Shown here: one piece after another, positions 26,194 to 35,634 of the stretch
How positions within the stretch are numbered: position 1 is the stretch's first letter
Layout of the letters: each line of letters starts with the position of its first letter
The notes under the pieces: generated by a model
The model's input: the letters and a program-made list of their open reading frames with translations, nothing else
Told to the model about the DNA's origin: nothing
Databases searched by the model: none
Translations under genes and position numbers: made by a program
Source of the DNA: Shimia sp965227725
Lineage (GTDB): Bacteria; Pseudomonadota; Alphaproteobacteria; Rhodobacterales; Rhodobacteraceae
Direction of reading: 5' to 3'
Length of the DNA stretch: 64,000 nucleotides
Assembly: GCF_965227725.1 (NCBI RefSeq)
Contig: NZ_CBDDGH010000006.1
Span: forward strand, 186,001 to 250,000

Positions 26194-27870
26194 ATGGCTA
26201 GCGCAACCATGGAGGAATTCGAAGCCCTCCTCCAAGAAAGCTTCGAAATGGACACACCGAACGAGGGTTCGGTTGTCAAAGGCAAAGTCATCGCAATTGA
26301 AGCGGGCCAAGCCATCATCGACGTCGGCTACAAAATGGAAGGCCGCGTTGAGCTCAAAGAATTCGCAAACCCTGGTGAAGCTCCTGAAATCGCTGTTGGC
26401 GACGAAGTGGAAGTGTACCTGCGCGCGGCGGAAAACGCCCGTGGCGAAGCTGTTATCTCCCGCGAGATGGCACGCCGCGAAGAAGCATGGGATCGCCTTG
26501 AGAAAGCCTACGCAGACGATGCACGCGTTGAAGGCGCGATCTTCGGCCGCGTTAAAGGCGGCTTCACAGTTGACCTCGGCGGCGCCGTGGCCTTCCTGCC
26601 AGGTTCCCAGGTTGACGTACGCCCCGTACGTGACGCTGGCCCTCTGATGGGTCTGAAGCAGCCGTTCCAGATCCTGAAAATGGACCGTCGCCGTGGCAAC
26701 ATCGTTGTGTCCCGCCGCGCGATCCTCGAAGAGTCCCGCGCCGAGCAGCGCGCCGAAGTTATCGGCAACCTGTCCGAAGGTCAGGCTGTGGACGGTGTGG
26801 TCAAGAACATCACCGAATACGGTGCATTCGTTGACCTGGGCGGCGTAGACGGTCTGCTGCACGTCACCGACATGGCATGGCGTCGTGTGAACCACCCATC
26901 TGAGATCCTGACGATCGGTGAAACCGTTAAGGTTCAGGTCATCAAGATCAACAAAGAAACCCACCGCATCAGCCTGGGCATGAAGCAGCTGCAAGACGAT
27001 CCATGGGATCTGGTTGCTGCGAAGTACCCACTGGAGTCCGTGCACAAAGGCCGCGTGACCAACATCACCGATTACGGTGCATTTGTTGAGCTGGAAGCGG
27101 GCGTTGAAGGTCTGGTTCACGTCTCCGAGATGTCCTGGACCAAGAAAAACGTGCACCCCGGCAAGATCGTTTCCACCTCTCAGGAAGTGGACGTCATGGT
27201 GCTGGAGATCGACGGTGCCAAGCGCCGCGTGTCTCTGGGTCTCAAGCAGACCATGCGCAACCCATGGGAAGTGTTTGCAGAAACACACCCAGAGGGCACC
27301 GAGGTCGAAGGCGAAGTCAAGAACATCACCGAATTCGGTCTGTTCATCGGCCTGCCAGGCGAGATCGACGGGATGGTTCACCTCTCCGACCTGTCTTGGG
27401 ACGAGCGTGGCGAAGATGCGATCCAGAACTACCGCAAAGGCGACATGGTTTCGGCCGTTGTCTCTGAAGTGGACGTTGAAAAAGAGCGTATCTCCCTGTC
27501 CATCAAAGCCCTGGGTGGCGACAAATTCGCAGATGCGGTTGGCGGCGTGAAGCGCGGCTCTATCGTGACTGTTGAAGTGACCGCGATCGAAGACGGTGGC
27601 ATCGAAGTGGAATACGAAGGCATGAAATCCTTCATCCGCCGCTCCGACCTGTCCCGTGATCGTGCTGAGCAGCGCCCAGAGCGTTTCTCCGTCAGCGACA
27701 AGATCGACGTGCGCGTCACCAACATCGACAGCAAGACCCGTCGTCTGGGCCTGTCGATCAAGGCACGCGAAATCGCAGAAGAAAAAGAAGCAGTGGAACA
27801 GTACGGGTCTTCCGACTCCGGCGCGTCCCTCGGCGATATCCTGGGTGCAGCGCTCAAGGGCGACGAGTAA
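26194..27870 (+). CDS. rpsA: 30S ribosomal protein S1
   Basis: This 558-aa protein contains six S1 RNA-binding repeats (roughly residues 20-90, 105-170, 190-260, 275-350, 365-435 and 450-520). Repeats 3-5 show clear VKNITEYGAFVDLGGVDGLL, ITDYGAFVELEAGVEGLVHV and ITEFGLFIGLPGEIDGMVHL motifs. It brings mRNA to the 30S subunit. The start MASATMEEFEALL follows AAGGAAGTAAACGCCAC. Codon use is strongly biased, as expected for a highly expressed gene. A 218-bp leader separates it from the previous gene, and a strong terminator follows. Confidence 0.98.
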   Translation: MASATMEEFEALLQESFEMDTPNEGSVVKGKVIAIEAGQAIIDVGYKMEGRVELKEFANPGEAPEIAVGDEVEVYLRAAENARGEAVISREMARREEAWDRLEKAYADDARVEGAIFGRVKGGFTVDLGGAVAFLPGSQVDVRPVRDAGPLMGLKQPFQILKMDRRRGNIVVSRRAILEESRAEQRAEVIGNLSEGQAVDGVVKNITEYGAFVDLGGVDGLLHVTDMAWRRVNHPSEILTIGETVKVQVIKINKETHRISLGMKQLQDDPWDLVAAKYPLESVHKGRVTNITDYGAFVELEAGVEGLVHVSEMSWTKKNVHPGKIVSTSQEVDVMVLEIDGAKRRVSLGLKQTMRNPWEVFAETHPEGTEVEGEVKNITEFGLFIGLPGEIDGMVHLSDLSWDERGEDAIQNYRKGDMVSAVVSEVDVEKERISLSIKALGGDKFADAVGGVKRGSIVTVEVTAIEDGGIEVEYEGMKSFIRRSDLSRDRAEQRPERFSVSDKIDVRVTNIDSKTRRLGLSIKAREIAEEKEAVEQYGSSDSGASLGDILGAALKGDE

Positions 27871-27901
27871 GATTACCCGATCTTTAGCTTTATGATTTGG
27901 G

Positions 27902-27934
27902 AAACCCCGCCAGCAATGGCGGGGTTTTTCTTTT
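27902..27934 (+). terminator. Rho-independent terminator after rpsA
   Basis: Stem AAACCCCGCC / GGCGGGGTTT with loop AGCAAT, followed by a T-rich run, begins 32 bp after the rpsA stop. Confidence 0.93.
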
Positions 27935-28006
27935 GGGTCTGCGAGTTTGCTTTTTTTCCAATGTTCTGTAAGTGTTCTCATGTTGAATACCGGGTGAGGA
28001 CATAAA

Positions 28007-28375
28007 GTGATTTCTGGAAGTTGTAATTGCGGGGCTGTGAAATTCGAGTTGAGCGCGGCCCCAACAATGATGGGGACCTGCCATTGTTCCCGCTGTCGCA
28101 AATCGGGCGCGAGTACGATTGTCTTTGTAAAGAAAGAGAGCCTGCGGTGGGTGTCCGGCAAAGATCGGGTAGCGCTCTATCAGCCAGAGCTACCGTTCAA
28201 ATATGGCCGATGTTTTTGCAAGATCTGTGGCACGTCGTTGGGAGAGATCCTGTCAGAGGAAGAGAGTTTCCCGATTTCCGCCAATGCCTTTGATAGTGAT
28301 CTCGGGTTGCAAATTCAGTTCCAAGAGCATTTGGACGATAAGCCCAGTTGGGTTGCAGTTGGCGACACAGCCTGA
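28007..28375 (+). CDS. GFA/CENP-V family zinc protein
   Basis: This 122-aa protein of the glutathione-dependent formaldehyde-activating-like family has zinc cysteines in SGSCNCGAVKFEL, TCHCSRCRKSGAS and RCFCKICGTSLG. Such proteins are mostly uncharacterised and few act on formaldehyde. It lies alone between the rpsA terminator and a convergent gene 21 bp away. Confidence 0.87.
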   Translation: MISGSCNCGAVKFELSAAPTMMGTCHCSRCRKSGASTIVFVKKESLRWVSGKDRVALYQPELPFKYGRCFCKICGTSLGEILSEEESFPISANAFDSDLGLQIQFQEHLDDKPSWVAVGDTA

Positions 28376-28396
28376 GCGTCGCCAACTTTCTAAAAC

Positions 28397-29155
28397 TCAA
28401 TAGTGTTGCGCCGCCTGCGCTGTCAGCGTTTTCATCGCTGTGCGGTAAGGTGCTGGGCCAAAGCTGATGCGCGCCACTCCGAGCGCCGCCAGCGGCTTTA
28501 TGTCAGCAGATGTGTCCAGACACAGCACGTTCACCGGCAGAGAGACCTGTTCACAGATCTGTTTTATCAATTCAGGATCTGTCAGGCCGGGCACAAAGAA
28601 ACCGCTCGCACCTGCTTTTGTATAAGCCTCAGCCCGCGCGAGAGCATCGTCAATCAAGCTGGCGTGCGCATCCGGCTTTGATTGCAAGAAAAGGTCTGTG
28701 CGCGCATTGATGTAGAGAGGAATTCCGGTTGCATCGGCTGTCGCTCGGATTGCTTTGATACGCGCCACCTGTGACGCGATATCATGCAGGCCTTCACCGC
28801 CGACCACACGATCTTCAAAATTCAGCCCCACCGCACCTGTGGCCAAAAGGCGTTTTATGTTAAGTGAGAGCTCTTCAGGATCAGTAGCGTAACCGCCTTC
28901 AAAATCGACGCTGACTGGCAGCTCTGTTGTGGCTGTGATCCGGCCTGCGATTTGAAAGAGCAGTTCCATCGGTAGGTCTTCGCCATCTGCATAGCCTTGG
29001 GCAACGGCCACCGACCAACTCCCAGTGGCGAGAGCTGATGCGCCAGCTTTGGCCACGGCAGCTGCGCTGCCAGCATCCCACATATTGTAGAGCACAACAG
29101 GGGAGCCGGGTTTGTGGAGGTCGGCGAAGGCTTTGGCGCGGTCACTTTGAGACAT
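28397..29155 (-). CDS. Isocitrate lyase/PEP mutase family protein
   Basis: This 252-aa TIM-barrel protein of the PEP phosphonomutase/2-methylisocitrate lyase superfamily shows VVLYNMWDAGSAAAVAKAGA, LPVSVDFEGGYA (metal-binding region) and VGLNFEDRV. The KKCGH-type isocitrate lyase loop is not seen, so it is not a true isocitrate lyase. These stand-alone members are often oxaloacetate decarboxylase- or carboxyphosphonoenolpyruvate-like. Specific reaction unknown. Confidence 0.83.
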   Translation of the reverse strand: MSQSDRAKAFADLHKPGSPVVLYNMWDAGSAAAVAKAGASALATGSWSVAVAQGYADGEDLPMELLFQIAGRITATTELPVSVDFEGGYATDPEELSLNIKRLLATGAVGLNFEDRVVGGEGLHDIASQVARIKAIRATADATGIPLYINARTDLFLQSKPDAHASLIDDALARAEAYTKAGASGFFVPGLTDPELIKQICEQVSLPVNVLCLDTSADIKPLAALGVARISFGPAPYRTAMKTLTAQAAQHY

Positions 29156-29344
29156 TGGGCGTTCCTTGTGTTTTGCGATCAGCTTATATTTGATCGAGGC
29201 GTTGAGTTCCGTTCTGCAGTCAGCAGCGGTGTTGGAAACAACCCTAGCAGGGCAAACGGCCTTTACCGCCTTTATTTGGTGGTGAGCTGTACAACTTTAT
29301 GTGCGATTGGACGGCTTTTGAGAAAAGATCCTGAAAGTGACCAA

Positions 29345-29725
29345 ATGATCGAGATCGAAAGACTGGACCATCTGGTGCTCACAGTTGCCAGCATCGAGGC
29401 AACCGTGGCGTTCTATACTCGGGTTTTGGGATTTCGGGTCGCGATTTTTGGAGAAGGCCGCGTGGCCCTCACATTCGGTCAACAGAAAATCAATCTGCAT
29501 CAGGCTGGTCGCGAGTTTGAACCGAAAGCTGCACAGCCGATGCCGGGATCAGCCGACCTGTGTTTCATCGCAACGACACCGCTGGCCGAGGTAATTGTGC
29601 ATTTGGAAAAGCAGGGTGTCACGATCGAGGAGGGGCCGGTGCTGCGTACCGGTGCCAAGGGGCCGATCACATCGCTCTATTTTAGAGACCCAGATCAGAA
29701 TTTGATTGAAGTCTCAAATTACTGA
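29345..29725 (+). CDS. VOC (glyoxalase/dioxygenase fold) family protein
   Basis: This 126-aa protein has two beta-alpha-beta-beta-beta units: IERLDHLVLTVASIEATVAF and LYFRDPDQNLIEVSNY. Metal positions of the family (His in DHLVL, His/Glu later) are present. The start at 29345 matches family members; a longer frame upstream has no support. It resembles VOC proteins annotated as virulence or fosfomycin-resistance-like, but the substrate is unknown. Confidence 0.86.
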   Translation: MIEIERLDHLVLTVASIEATVAFYTRVLGFRVAIFGEGRVALTFGQQKINLHQAGREFEPKAAQPMPGSADLCFIATTPLAEVIVHLEKQGVTIEEGPVLRTGAKGPITSLYFRDPDQNLIEVSNY

Positions 29726-29741
29726 ACGCTCTAAATGGAAA

Positions 29742-29764
29742 AGGCCGGGCGATGTACCCGGCCT
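29742..29764 (-). terminator. Terminator at the end of the second peptide-transporter permease operon
   Basis: Stem AGGCCGGG / CCCGGCCT with a 7-nt loop. On the minus strand it is followed by TTTTCC, placing it 20 bp after the DppC-like stop at 29785. It could also act on the VOC transcript from the other side. Confidence 0.75.
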
Positions 29765-29784
29765 ATCTGTTGATATTGTTTGAC

Positions 29785-30696
29785 TTATCGGCCGCGAATA
29801 CGCGGATCAAGCGCATCACGCAGGCCGTCGCCGAGGTAGTTTACCGACAACACAGTCAGAGAGATCGCAAGACCAGGCCAGAACACGCGCTCCGGATAAT
29901 CCTGCAGATATTGCACGGCGTCATTCAGTAGGCGGCCCCAGGTTGGGAAGTCAGGTGGAAAGCCGAGACCTAAGAATGACAGGGCCGATTCCGTGATGAT
30001 CGCGTTGGCGATGCCGAGTGTCGCAGACACCATGATCGGCGAGAGCACATTGGGTAGGATATGCCGAGTGATCATGTTGTGGTTTGACGTCCCGATGGAG
30101 CGGGCTGCGAGTACGAACTCACGCTCCTTCAGTGCAAGTACATCGCCGCGCACAATCCGGGCTGTGGGCATCCAAGAGGTGATGCCAATTGCGACAACGA
30201 TCAGGATGAAAATCCCGCGCTCTGGCCCAACAGCGGCAGAGAGCGGCTCTCGGAAGAGCATCATCATCACCAGCAGAAGCGGCAGAATTGGCAGAGCCAG
30301 AAACAGGTCGGTCAGGCGCATCAGCGGGCCGTCGAGTTTCTTGAAATAGCCTGCGGTGATACCTACAAAGCTGCCCAGACCCAGCGCCAGCAGCATGGCG
30401 GTGAGGCCCACGGCAATCGAGGTTTGCCCGCCCGCCATCATCCGCGCCAGAGTATCCCGTCCCAGCTGGTCGGTGCCAAAGGGATGTGCAAAGCTTGGGC
30501 CTTGGTTACGTGAACGGATATCGATGTAGGTCGCGTCATAAGGCCAGAGCCAAGGGCCGATAAAGACGCCCAGTACGATCACAATGAAAATGATCCCACC
30601 CAAGAGCGCGCCTTTGTGTGCCTTGAACTGGTGCCAGACGTCCACCCATTGGGACCGCTGCGGTGTGGTCGGTTCGGTGTTGGTGGTATCAGTCAT
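29785..30696 (-). CDS. ABC transporter permease, DppC-like (second system)
   Basis: This ~303-aa permease has an N-terminal DppC extension, six membrane helices, the GTDQLGRDTLARM motif and the EAA loop KEREFVLAARSIGTSNHNM. The start at 30696 overlaps the upstream DppB-like gene by 8 bp. It forms the channel with that protein and is the last gene of the leftward arm of the second peptide-type transporter. Confidence 0.92.
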   Translation of the reverse strand: MTDTTNTEPTTPQRSQWVDVWHQFKAHKGALLGGIIFIVIVLGVFIGPWLWPYDATYIDIRSRNQGPSFAHPFGTDQLGRDTLARMMAGGQTSIAVGLTAMLLALGLGSFVGITAGYFKKLDGPLMRLTDLFLALPILPLLLVMMMLFREPLSAAVGPERGIFILIVVAIGITSWMPTARIVRGDVLALKEREFVLAARSIGTSNHNMITRHILPNVLSPIMVSATLGIANAIITESALSFLGLGFPPDFPTWGRLLNDAVQYLQDYPERVFWPGLAISLTVLSVNYLGDGLRDALDPRIRGR

Positions 30697-31696
30697 AGCG
30701 GATCCTCGGATCAAGAATGCCGTAGAGCACATCTGCGATCAGGTTGAAGAAGACGATCAGGAAAGCGAACATAAAGGTCAGCGTCTGCACGGTGGGCAGG
30801 TCGTTGGCCTGAATGGCGCCGATCAACTGAGCCCCGATGCCGTTCACAGAGAACACCTGTTCGGTGATGATTGCGCCGCCAAAGATTGCAGGCAGGCCCA
30901 AGGCAATTACGGTCACAACAGGGATCATCGAGTTGCGCAGCACGTGCACCAGAACCACGACACGCTCGCTTAGGCCCTTGGCACGCGCAGTGCGCACGTA
31001 GTCTTGATTGAGATTGTCCAGCATAGAGGCGCGCATGTAGCGGCTGATCTGAGCGGTGGTCTGCAGCGCCAGTACCATCACGGGCATGATCATCTGGCGC
31101 AGCTGATAGACAAAACTGTCCCAATCCACCACCTCATGTGTGGTGTCATAGATGAAAGGGAACCAGCCAAGGTTCACCGAGAAGATCACAATGATCAGCG
31201 GGCCGGTGAAAAACGGCGGGATCGAATAGCCGATCATGGTGATGAATGTGCCGGCCTGATCAAACACTGAGTATTGTTTGTAGGCAGAGTAGATCCCGAT
31301 TGGCAGCGCGATCAGGATGCCCACGATGTAGGACATGCCCACAACCCACAGGGTCTGGGGCAGGCGTTCCACCACCACATCCATCACCGGAGAGCGGGTC
31401 TGCCAGCTGATGATGCGCAGCTTGCCTTCAGAGAAGGCGGTGCCAAAGAGATGGTCAAACAGCACCTGTGGTTCCACCCAGAAGAACTGAACCAGCCATT
31501 TGTAGAACCGGATATAGCCAGGCTCGCCCAAACCAAGGGCTTGGCGCATCTTTTCCTTCACTTCTGGCGGCACGGTGAGCGGCACCTGTGCCATCGGGTC
31601 GCCCGGGGCCAGTTCCAGTAGAAGGAAAATGACAAGAGATATGAAAAAGAGCGTCGGGATCGAAAGGATCAACCGTCGTATTGTGAAGGTCAGCAT
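30689..31696 (-). CDS. ABC transporter permease, DppB-like (second system)
   Basis: This 335-aa permease of the DppB/OppB type starts with LTFTIRRLILSIPTLFFISL, includes a long periplasmic loop, and has the EAA loop VRTARAKGLSERVVVLVHVL. It lies 113 bp downstream of the binding-protein gene, with a stable hairpin in the gap. Confidence 0.92.
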   Translation of the reverse strand: MLTFTIRRLILSIPTLFFISLVIFLLLELAPGDPMAQVPLTVPPEVKEKMRQALGLGEPGYIRFYKWLVQFFWVEPQVLFDHLFGTAFSEGKLRIISWQTRSPVMDVVVERLPQTLWVVGMSYIVGILIALPIGIYSAYKQYSVFDQAGTFITMIGYSIPPFFTGPLIIVIFSVNLGWFPFIYDTTHEVVDWDSFVYQLRQMIMPVMVLALQTTAQISRYMRASMLDNLNQDYVRTARAKGLSERVVVLVHVLRNSMIPVVTVIALGLPAIFGGAIITEQVFSVNGIGAQLIGAIQANDLPTVQTLTFMFAFLIVFFNLIADVLYGILDPRIRYD

Positions 31697-31774
31697 AAAG
31701 CGGCGCCTTTGTGCGTCTATTTTTTGATTGGTGGGCTCCGCGCAGCGACCTGCCTGTTCAGAACCGATAGAGGA

Positions 31775-31800
31775 TAGGGCGGACCCGAAAGCCCGCCCTA
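31775..31800 (-). terminator. Hairpin between binding-protein and permease genes
   Basis: Stem TAGGGCGG / CCGCCCTA with a 10-nt loop lies 10 bp after the binding-protein stop and has no U run. Such hairpins often protect or partly terminate the binding-protein message so that it exceeds the permease message. That role is inferred. Confidence 0.55.
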
Positions 31801-31809
31801 AGTATTAGT

Positions 31810-33510
31810 TTACTTCACACGGTGCCAATCGGCAATGTTCCAAAGCTCGGAGTCCCATGTGTTCAGCACAACGCCACCCAGAGAGTTGGCATGTGCGGAC
31901 ACACGACCACGGTGCACCAGTGGCACAATGGTGAAGCTCTCGTTGGTCAGCATGTCGTTCATCTTCTTCGCGATCTCGCCGCGCTTCTCGATGTCGCCGG
32001 TGCGGGCCAGTTCGTCGATCAGAGCGTCATACGCCGGATCACAGAAGCGGTTGATGTTTTCACCCTGCCACTGGGAAGATGGCTTAGGCTCGCCGCCACA
32101 ACGGTAGGCCGCCAAATACTGCTGAGGGTCGGTTCCGTTGAAGGTGTTCGCATACATTTCCACGTCTGCGTAGAATTTCTGGAAGGTGTCAGGGGAACCT
32201 GGGTCACCACCGAAGAACACGGATGCGGACAGGTTGCGCAGCTCGGTTTCAACACCGATCTCGCTCCACCACTGTTTGATCAGCGCCTGGAAGTCCTGGC
32301 GCACAGCGTTCGTGGAGGTCTGATACAGGATCGACAGTTTCACGCCGTCTTTGGCGCGGATGCCGTCGCCACCTTTGACCCAGCCCGCTTCATCGAGAAG
32401 CGCGTTGGCGCCAGCGATGTCTTGGGTGAAACAGTCGGTGTTTGCAGAGGCGTAGTTTGCTGGCACAGGCACGAGGTCACAGGTGACTTTACCCGCTTTG
32501 CCGTAGCCGATTTCCACCAGCAGCTCGCGGTCGATTGCCATCGACAGCGCTTTGCGCACGTTGATGTCAGACAGGAACGGGTGTGGATGCGCAACAGTCG
32601 CACGCTCACCTTCAGGCAAGTCGGAGGACGGGTTGGTCATGTTCATTTCGAGACGCTCAACCAGTGGGCCAAAGCCTGCGATCGCGATGCCTTTGCCGCC
32701 TTCTTCCATCTTGGCAATCACATCTGGTGCCAGCTGAAGGTTCCAGGCGTAGTCAAACTCGCCGGTTTCTAGAACCGCGCGCCCTGCGCCGGTCGCATCC
32801 CCGCCACCTTTGAAGGTTACGGTAGCAAACGCTGGCTTCGCTGGATCACGATAGTTCGGGTTGGCTTCGTACTGGATCACATCGTTTGTTTTGAATTCGG
32901 TCACAACAAACGGGCCAGTGCCGATTGGGCCGAAGTTCTCTGCAGTACACTCAGGCGCTTTGGCACCCATGCAGTTTTCAAACTGCGCTTTCTGCAGGAT
33001 TGGGGACTGACCGCCAACAAATGGGCCATATGGGTTTGGTTTTGGCTGGTTGAAGGTCACTTTGACGGTTTTTTCGTCCAGCGCTTCGATTTCTTCAACA
33101 CCGTCAAAGAACGCGGCCTGTGCACAGCCGCCTTCTGGGTGCATGCAGTAGTCGCCGGTGAAAACAACGTCAGCGGAGGTCACCGGAGTGCCATCAGACC
33201 ACACCATGCCGTCTGCAATGGTCCAGGTGATAGAGGTCAGGTCTTCAGAAACGCCACCGTTGTTCACGGTTGGAATTTCAGCTGCCAGATATGGGACCAT
33301 TTTGCCGGTTTCGTCGTAACGCGCCAGCGGTTCAATTGTGAGAGAGGCGGATTCGATGTCCTTGGTCCCGGAGGACAGATAAGGGTTCAGAATCGAAGGC
33401 GCCTGCCAATAGATGATGTTTACGTGGCCATCAGCGCCGCGCTCTGCCATGGCCGCCGGGGCTATCACAAACGCTGCTGCAGCGCCCAGCATCAGGGTTT
33501 TTGCTTTCAT
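31810..33510 (-). CDS. ABC transporter substrate-binding protein, peptide type (second system)
   Basis: This 566-aa periplasmic binding protein (SBP family 5) has signal peptide MKAKTLMLGAAAAFVIAPAA ending at MAE. Mature motifs include IIYWQAPSILNPYLSSGTKD, WTIADGMVWSDGTPVTSADV and FGPIGTGPFVV. Four or more cysteines occur in the mature chain (for example DYCMHPEGGC), suggesting disulfides. Codon use is strongly biased. It heads the leftward arm; ATPases and a deacylase lie on the divergent arm. Confidence 0.92.
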   Translation of the reverse strand: MKAKTLMLGAAAAFVIAPAAMAERGADGHVNIIYWQAPSILNPYLSSGTKDIESASLTIEPLARYDETGKMVPYLAAEIPTVNNGGVSEDLTSITWTIADGMVWSDGTPVTSADVVFTGDYCMHPEGGCAQAAFFDGVEEIEALDEKTVKVTFNQPKPNPYGPFVGGQSPILQKAQFENCMGAKAPECTAENFGPIGTGPFVVTEFKTNDVIQYEANPNYRDPAKPAFATVTFKGGGDATGAGRAVLETGEFDYAWNLQLAPDVIAKMEEGGKGIAIAGFGPLVERLEMNMTNPSSDLPEGERATVAHPHPFLSDINVRKALSMAIDRELLVEIGYGKAGKVTCDLVPVPANYASANTDCFTQDIAGANALLDEAGWVKGGDGIRAKDGVKLSILYQTSTNAVRQDFQALIKQWWSEIGVETELRNLSASVFFGGDPGSPDTFQKFYADVEMYANTFNGTDPQQYLAAYRCGGEPKPSSQWQGENINRFCDPAYDALIDELARTGDIEKRGEIAKKMNDMLTNESFTIVPLVHRGRVSAHANSLGGVVLNTWDSELWNIADWHRVK

Positions 33511-33809
33511 ATCTCACTCCATGTTGGCACGTCGTTCGTGCGAAAAAGGCAGATTGGTTCCGCCCGTTTTTGGTTGTCATAACAAGAGGAGCGGGTGGCG
33601 AATCGCACAGAACCCAATGCACAGATTTGTGTCGTACTCCCCTCCGACTGAGGGCATCACAGACCAGTCGGTAAAAAAATGCAAGGGTTCGTTTGTTTTT
33701 CCTGCCGTCGCTTTCCGAGAAAGAAGTTCGCATCGGTTTGACCTTGTGGAACGTCAGCTATAGCGTCGGCGACAAGGAGAAAACAAAAACACTGAGGGGA
33801 GTAACCCGC
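33511..33809. promoter_or_regulatory. Divergent promoter region of the second peptide transporter
   Basis: This 299-bp region separates the leftward binding-protein/permease arm from the rightward ATPase/deacylase arm. Only the ribosome binding sites (GAGGGGA at 33794-33800 for the ATPase gene, GGAGTGAG-type before the binding protein) are clear. No regulator gene is adjacent. Confidence 0.4.
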
Positions 33810-35630
33810 ATGCTGGACAACGCCATAGCCTCCATCGAGAACCTGCGCGTCGAATTTCAAACCAAAGACGGCCCGGTGGTTGGGGTCGAGGACGTGTCCT
33901 TCAAGGTGAGTCCGGGTGAAACCGTATGTATCGTTGGAGAATCTGGCTCTGGCAAATCCGTTTCCAGCCTGTCTCTGATGCGTCTGGTGGAGTTTGGAGG
34001 CGGTGATATTGCAGGCGGCCGCCTGTTGTTTGACCGCCGCGATAACGGCGATGTGGACCTCTCCAAAGCCGATCAAGATCTTATGCGGACGATTCGTGGC
34101 AACGAGATCGGTATGATCTTTCAGGAGCCTATGACGGCTCTAAACCCGGTATTTACAGTGGGCCGGCAGCTGACCGAAGGTCTGCGGTTGCACAAAAAAC
34201 TGTCAAAAGCCGATGCAGAAGCCCGTGCTTTGGAACTTTTGCGACAAGTGCGCATTCCGGAGCCGGAACGACGCCTGAAGCAATATCCGCATGAGTTGTC
34301 GGGTGGGATGCGGCAGCGGGTTGTGATCGCGATGGCCATGGCATGCGAGCCGCGTTTGCTGATTGCGGATGAGCCTACAACTGCGCTTGATGTGACAATT
34401 CAGGCGGAAATTCTGGCACTGATGGACCGTTTGAAGCGGGAAACCGGCACGGCCGTGATGTTCATCACGCACGACATGGCGGTTGTCGCGCAGATGGCGG
34501 ACCGCGTGGTCGTTATGTTCCGCGGCAATAAGGTTGAAGAGGGCACAGTCGAAGAGATCTTCGAAAACCCGACCCATGATTATACCAAAGCACTGCTTGC
34601 GGCTGTGCCCAAGCTGGGTGAAATGACGGGCACGGATGTCCCAAGCCCGATGAAGTTGTTTGGGGACACCACGCACAACACAGATCCTATCCCCGGGACG
34701 GAAGAAACCATCTTGGAGGTCAAAAACCTCGTCACTCGGTTCCCGGTGAAAGGTGGCCTCATGCGGCGCACCGTGGCGAATGTGCATGCTGTGGAAGATG
34801 TGTCTTTCACCGTCAACAAAGGTCAAACGCTGTCTCTTGTCGGAGAATCTGGTTGCGGTAAGTCCACGGCGGGCCGTTCGTTGCTGCGCTTGGTTGAGCC
34901 AACCTCTGGGGAAGTCCGGTTTGACGGCAAGGATATCATTTCGCTCAATCCGAAAGAGATGCATGCCGCGCGTCAAGATATGCAGATGATCTTTCAGGAT
35001 CCTTTTGCATCCCTGAACCCACAGATGATGTTGATGGATCAGGTGGCAGAGCCGATGCGAAACTACGGGACGCATTCCGGTGCCGAGCTGCAAAAGCGTG
35101 TGGAGATGTTGTTTGACCGAGTGGAGCTGCCGCGCAGCTTCATGCGTCGTTACCCGCACGAAATGTCCGGCGGTCAGCGCCAGCGGATTGCGATTGCCCG
35201 CGCATTGGCACTGAATCCCAAGCTGATTGTGGCTGATGAAGCTGTGTCTGCACTCGACGTGTCGGTCCAGGCGCAGGTGTTGAACCTGATGATGGAACTT
35301 CAGGCGGAAATGGGGATTTCATACGTCTTTATCAGCCACGACATGGCGGTCGTGGAACGTGTCAGCCACCATGTTGGCGTGATGTATCTGGGGCGCATCG
35401 TCGAGATCGGCCCGCGTCGCGCAGTGTTTGAAAACCCGCAGCACCCGTATACGCAAGCATTGATGAAGGCCGTGCCGATTGCTGATCCGCGTCGTCGCAA
35501 GTCCGAGAAGGATCTGAATTTCAAGCCAATTCCAAGCCCGATCCATCCGGTGGGCTATGAGGCGCAGCCGTCCGAGTACAAAGAGGTCGGCCCCGGTCAT
35601 AAAGTTCTGATCACCGACAGCGGGTATTGA
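33810..35630 (+). CDS. ABC transporter ATP-binding protein, fused DppD-DppF (second system)
   Basis: This 606-aa protein has two nucleotide-binding domains. Domain 1 has GESGSGKSV, LSGGMRQRV and LIADEPTTALD. Domain 2 has GESGCGKST, MSGGQRQRI and VADEAVSALD. The second Walker B has Ala in place of the Pro of DEP, a common variant. The start at 33810 follows GAGGGGA. It powers the permeases encoded divergently at 29785-31696. It is followed after 4 bp by the ArgE-like gene. Confidence 0.92.
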   Translation: MLDNAIASIENLRVEFQTKDGPVVGVEDVSFKVSPGETVCIVGESGSGKSVSSLSLMRLVEFGGGDIAGGRLLFDRRDNGDVDLSKADQDLMRTIRGNEIGMIFQEPMTALNPVFTVGRQLTEGLRLHKKLSKADAEARALELLRQVRIPEPERRLKQYPHELSGGMRQRVVIAMAMACEPRLLIADEPTTALDVTIQAEILALMDRLKRETGTAVMFITHDMAVVAQMADRVVVMFRGNKVEEGTVEEIFENPTHDYTKALLAAVPKLGEMTGTDVPSPMKLFGDTTHNTDPIPGTEETILEVKNLVTRFPVKGGLMRRTVANVHAVEDVSFTVNKGQTLSLVGESGCGKSTAGRSLLRLVEPTSGEVRFDGKDIISLNPKEMHAARQDMQMIFQDPFASLNPQMMLMDQVAEPMRNYGTHSGAELQKRVEMLFDRVELPRSFMRRYPHEMSGGQRQRIAIARALALNPKLIVADEAVSALDVSVQAQVLNLMMELQAEMGISYVFISHDMAVVERVSHHVGVMYLGRIVEIGPRRAVFENPQHPYTQALMKAVPIADPRRRKSEKDLNFKPIPSPIHPVGYEAQPSEYKEVGPGHKVLITDSGY

Positions 35631-35634
35631 GTCT

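Noticed and set aside
25777..28161. A very long (794-codon) open frame on the minus strand opposite rpsA
   Set aside because: It lies wholly antisense to rpsA and its flanks, and its open state follows from the strongly biased codon use of rpsA. The composition (rich in His, Phe, Asp and Val) resembles no real family.
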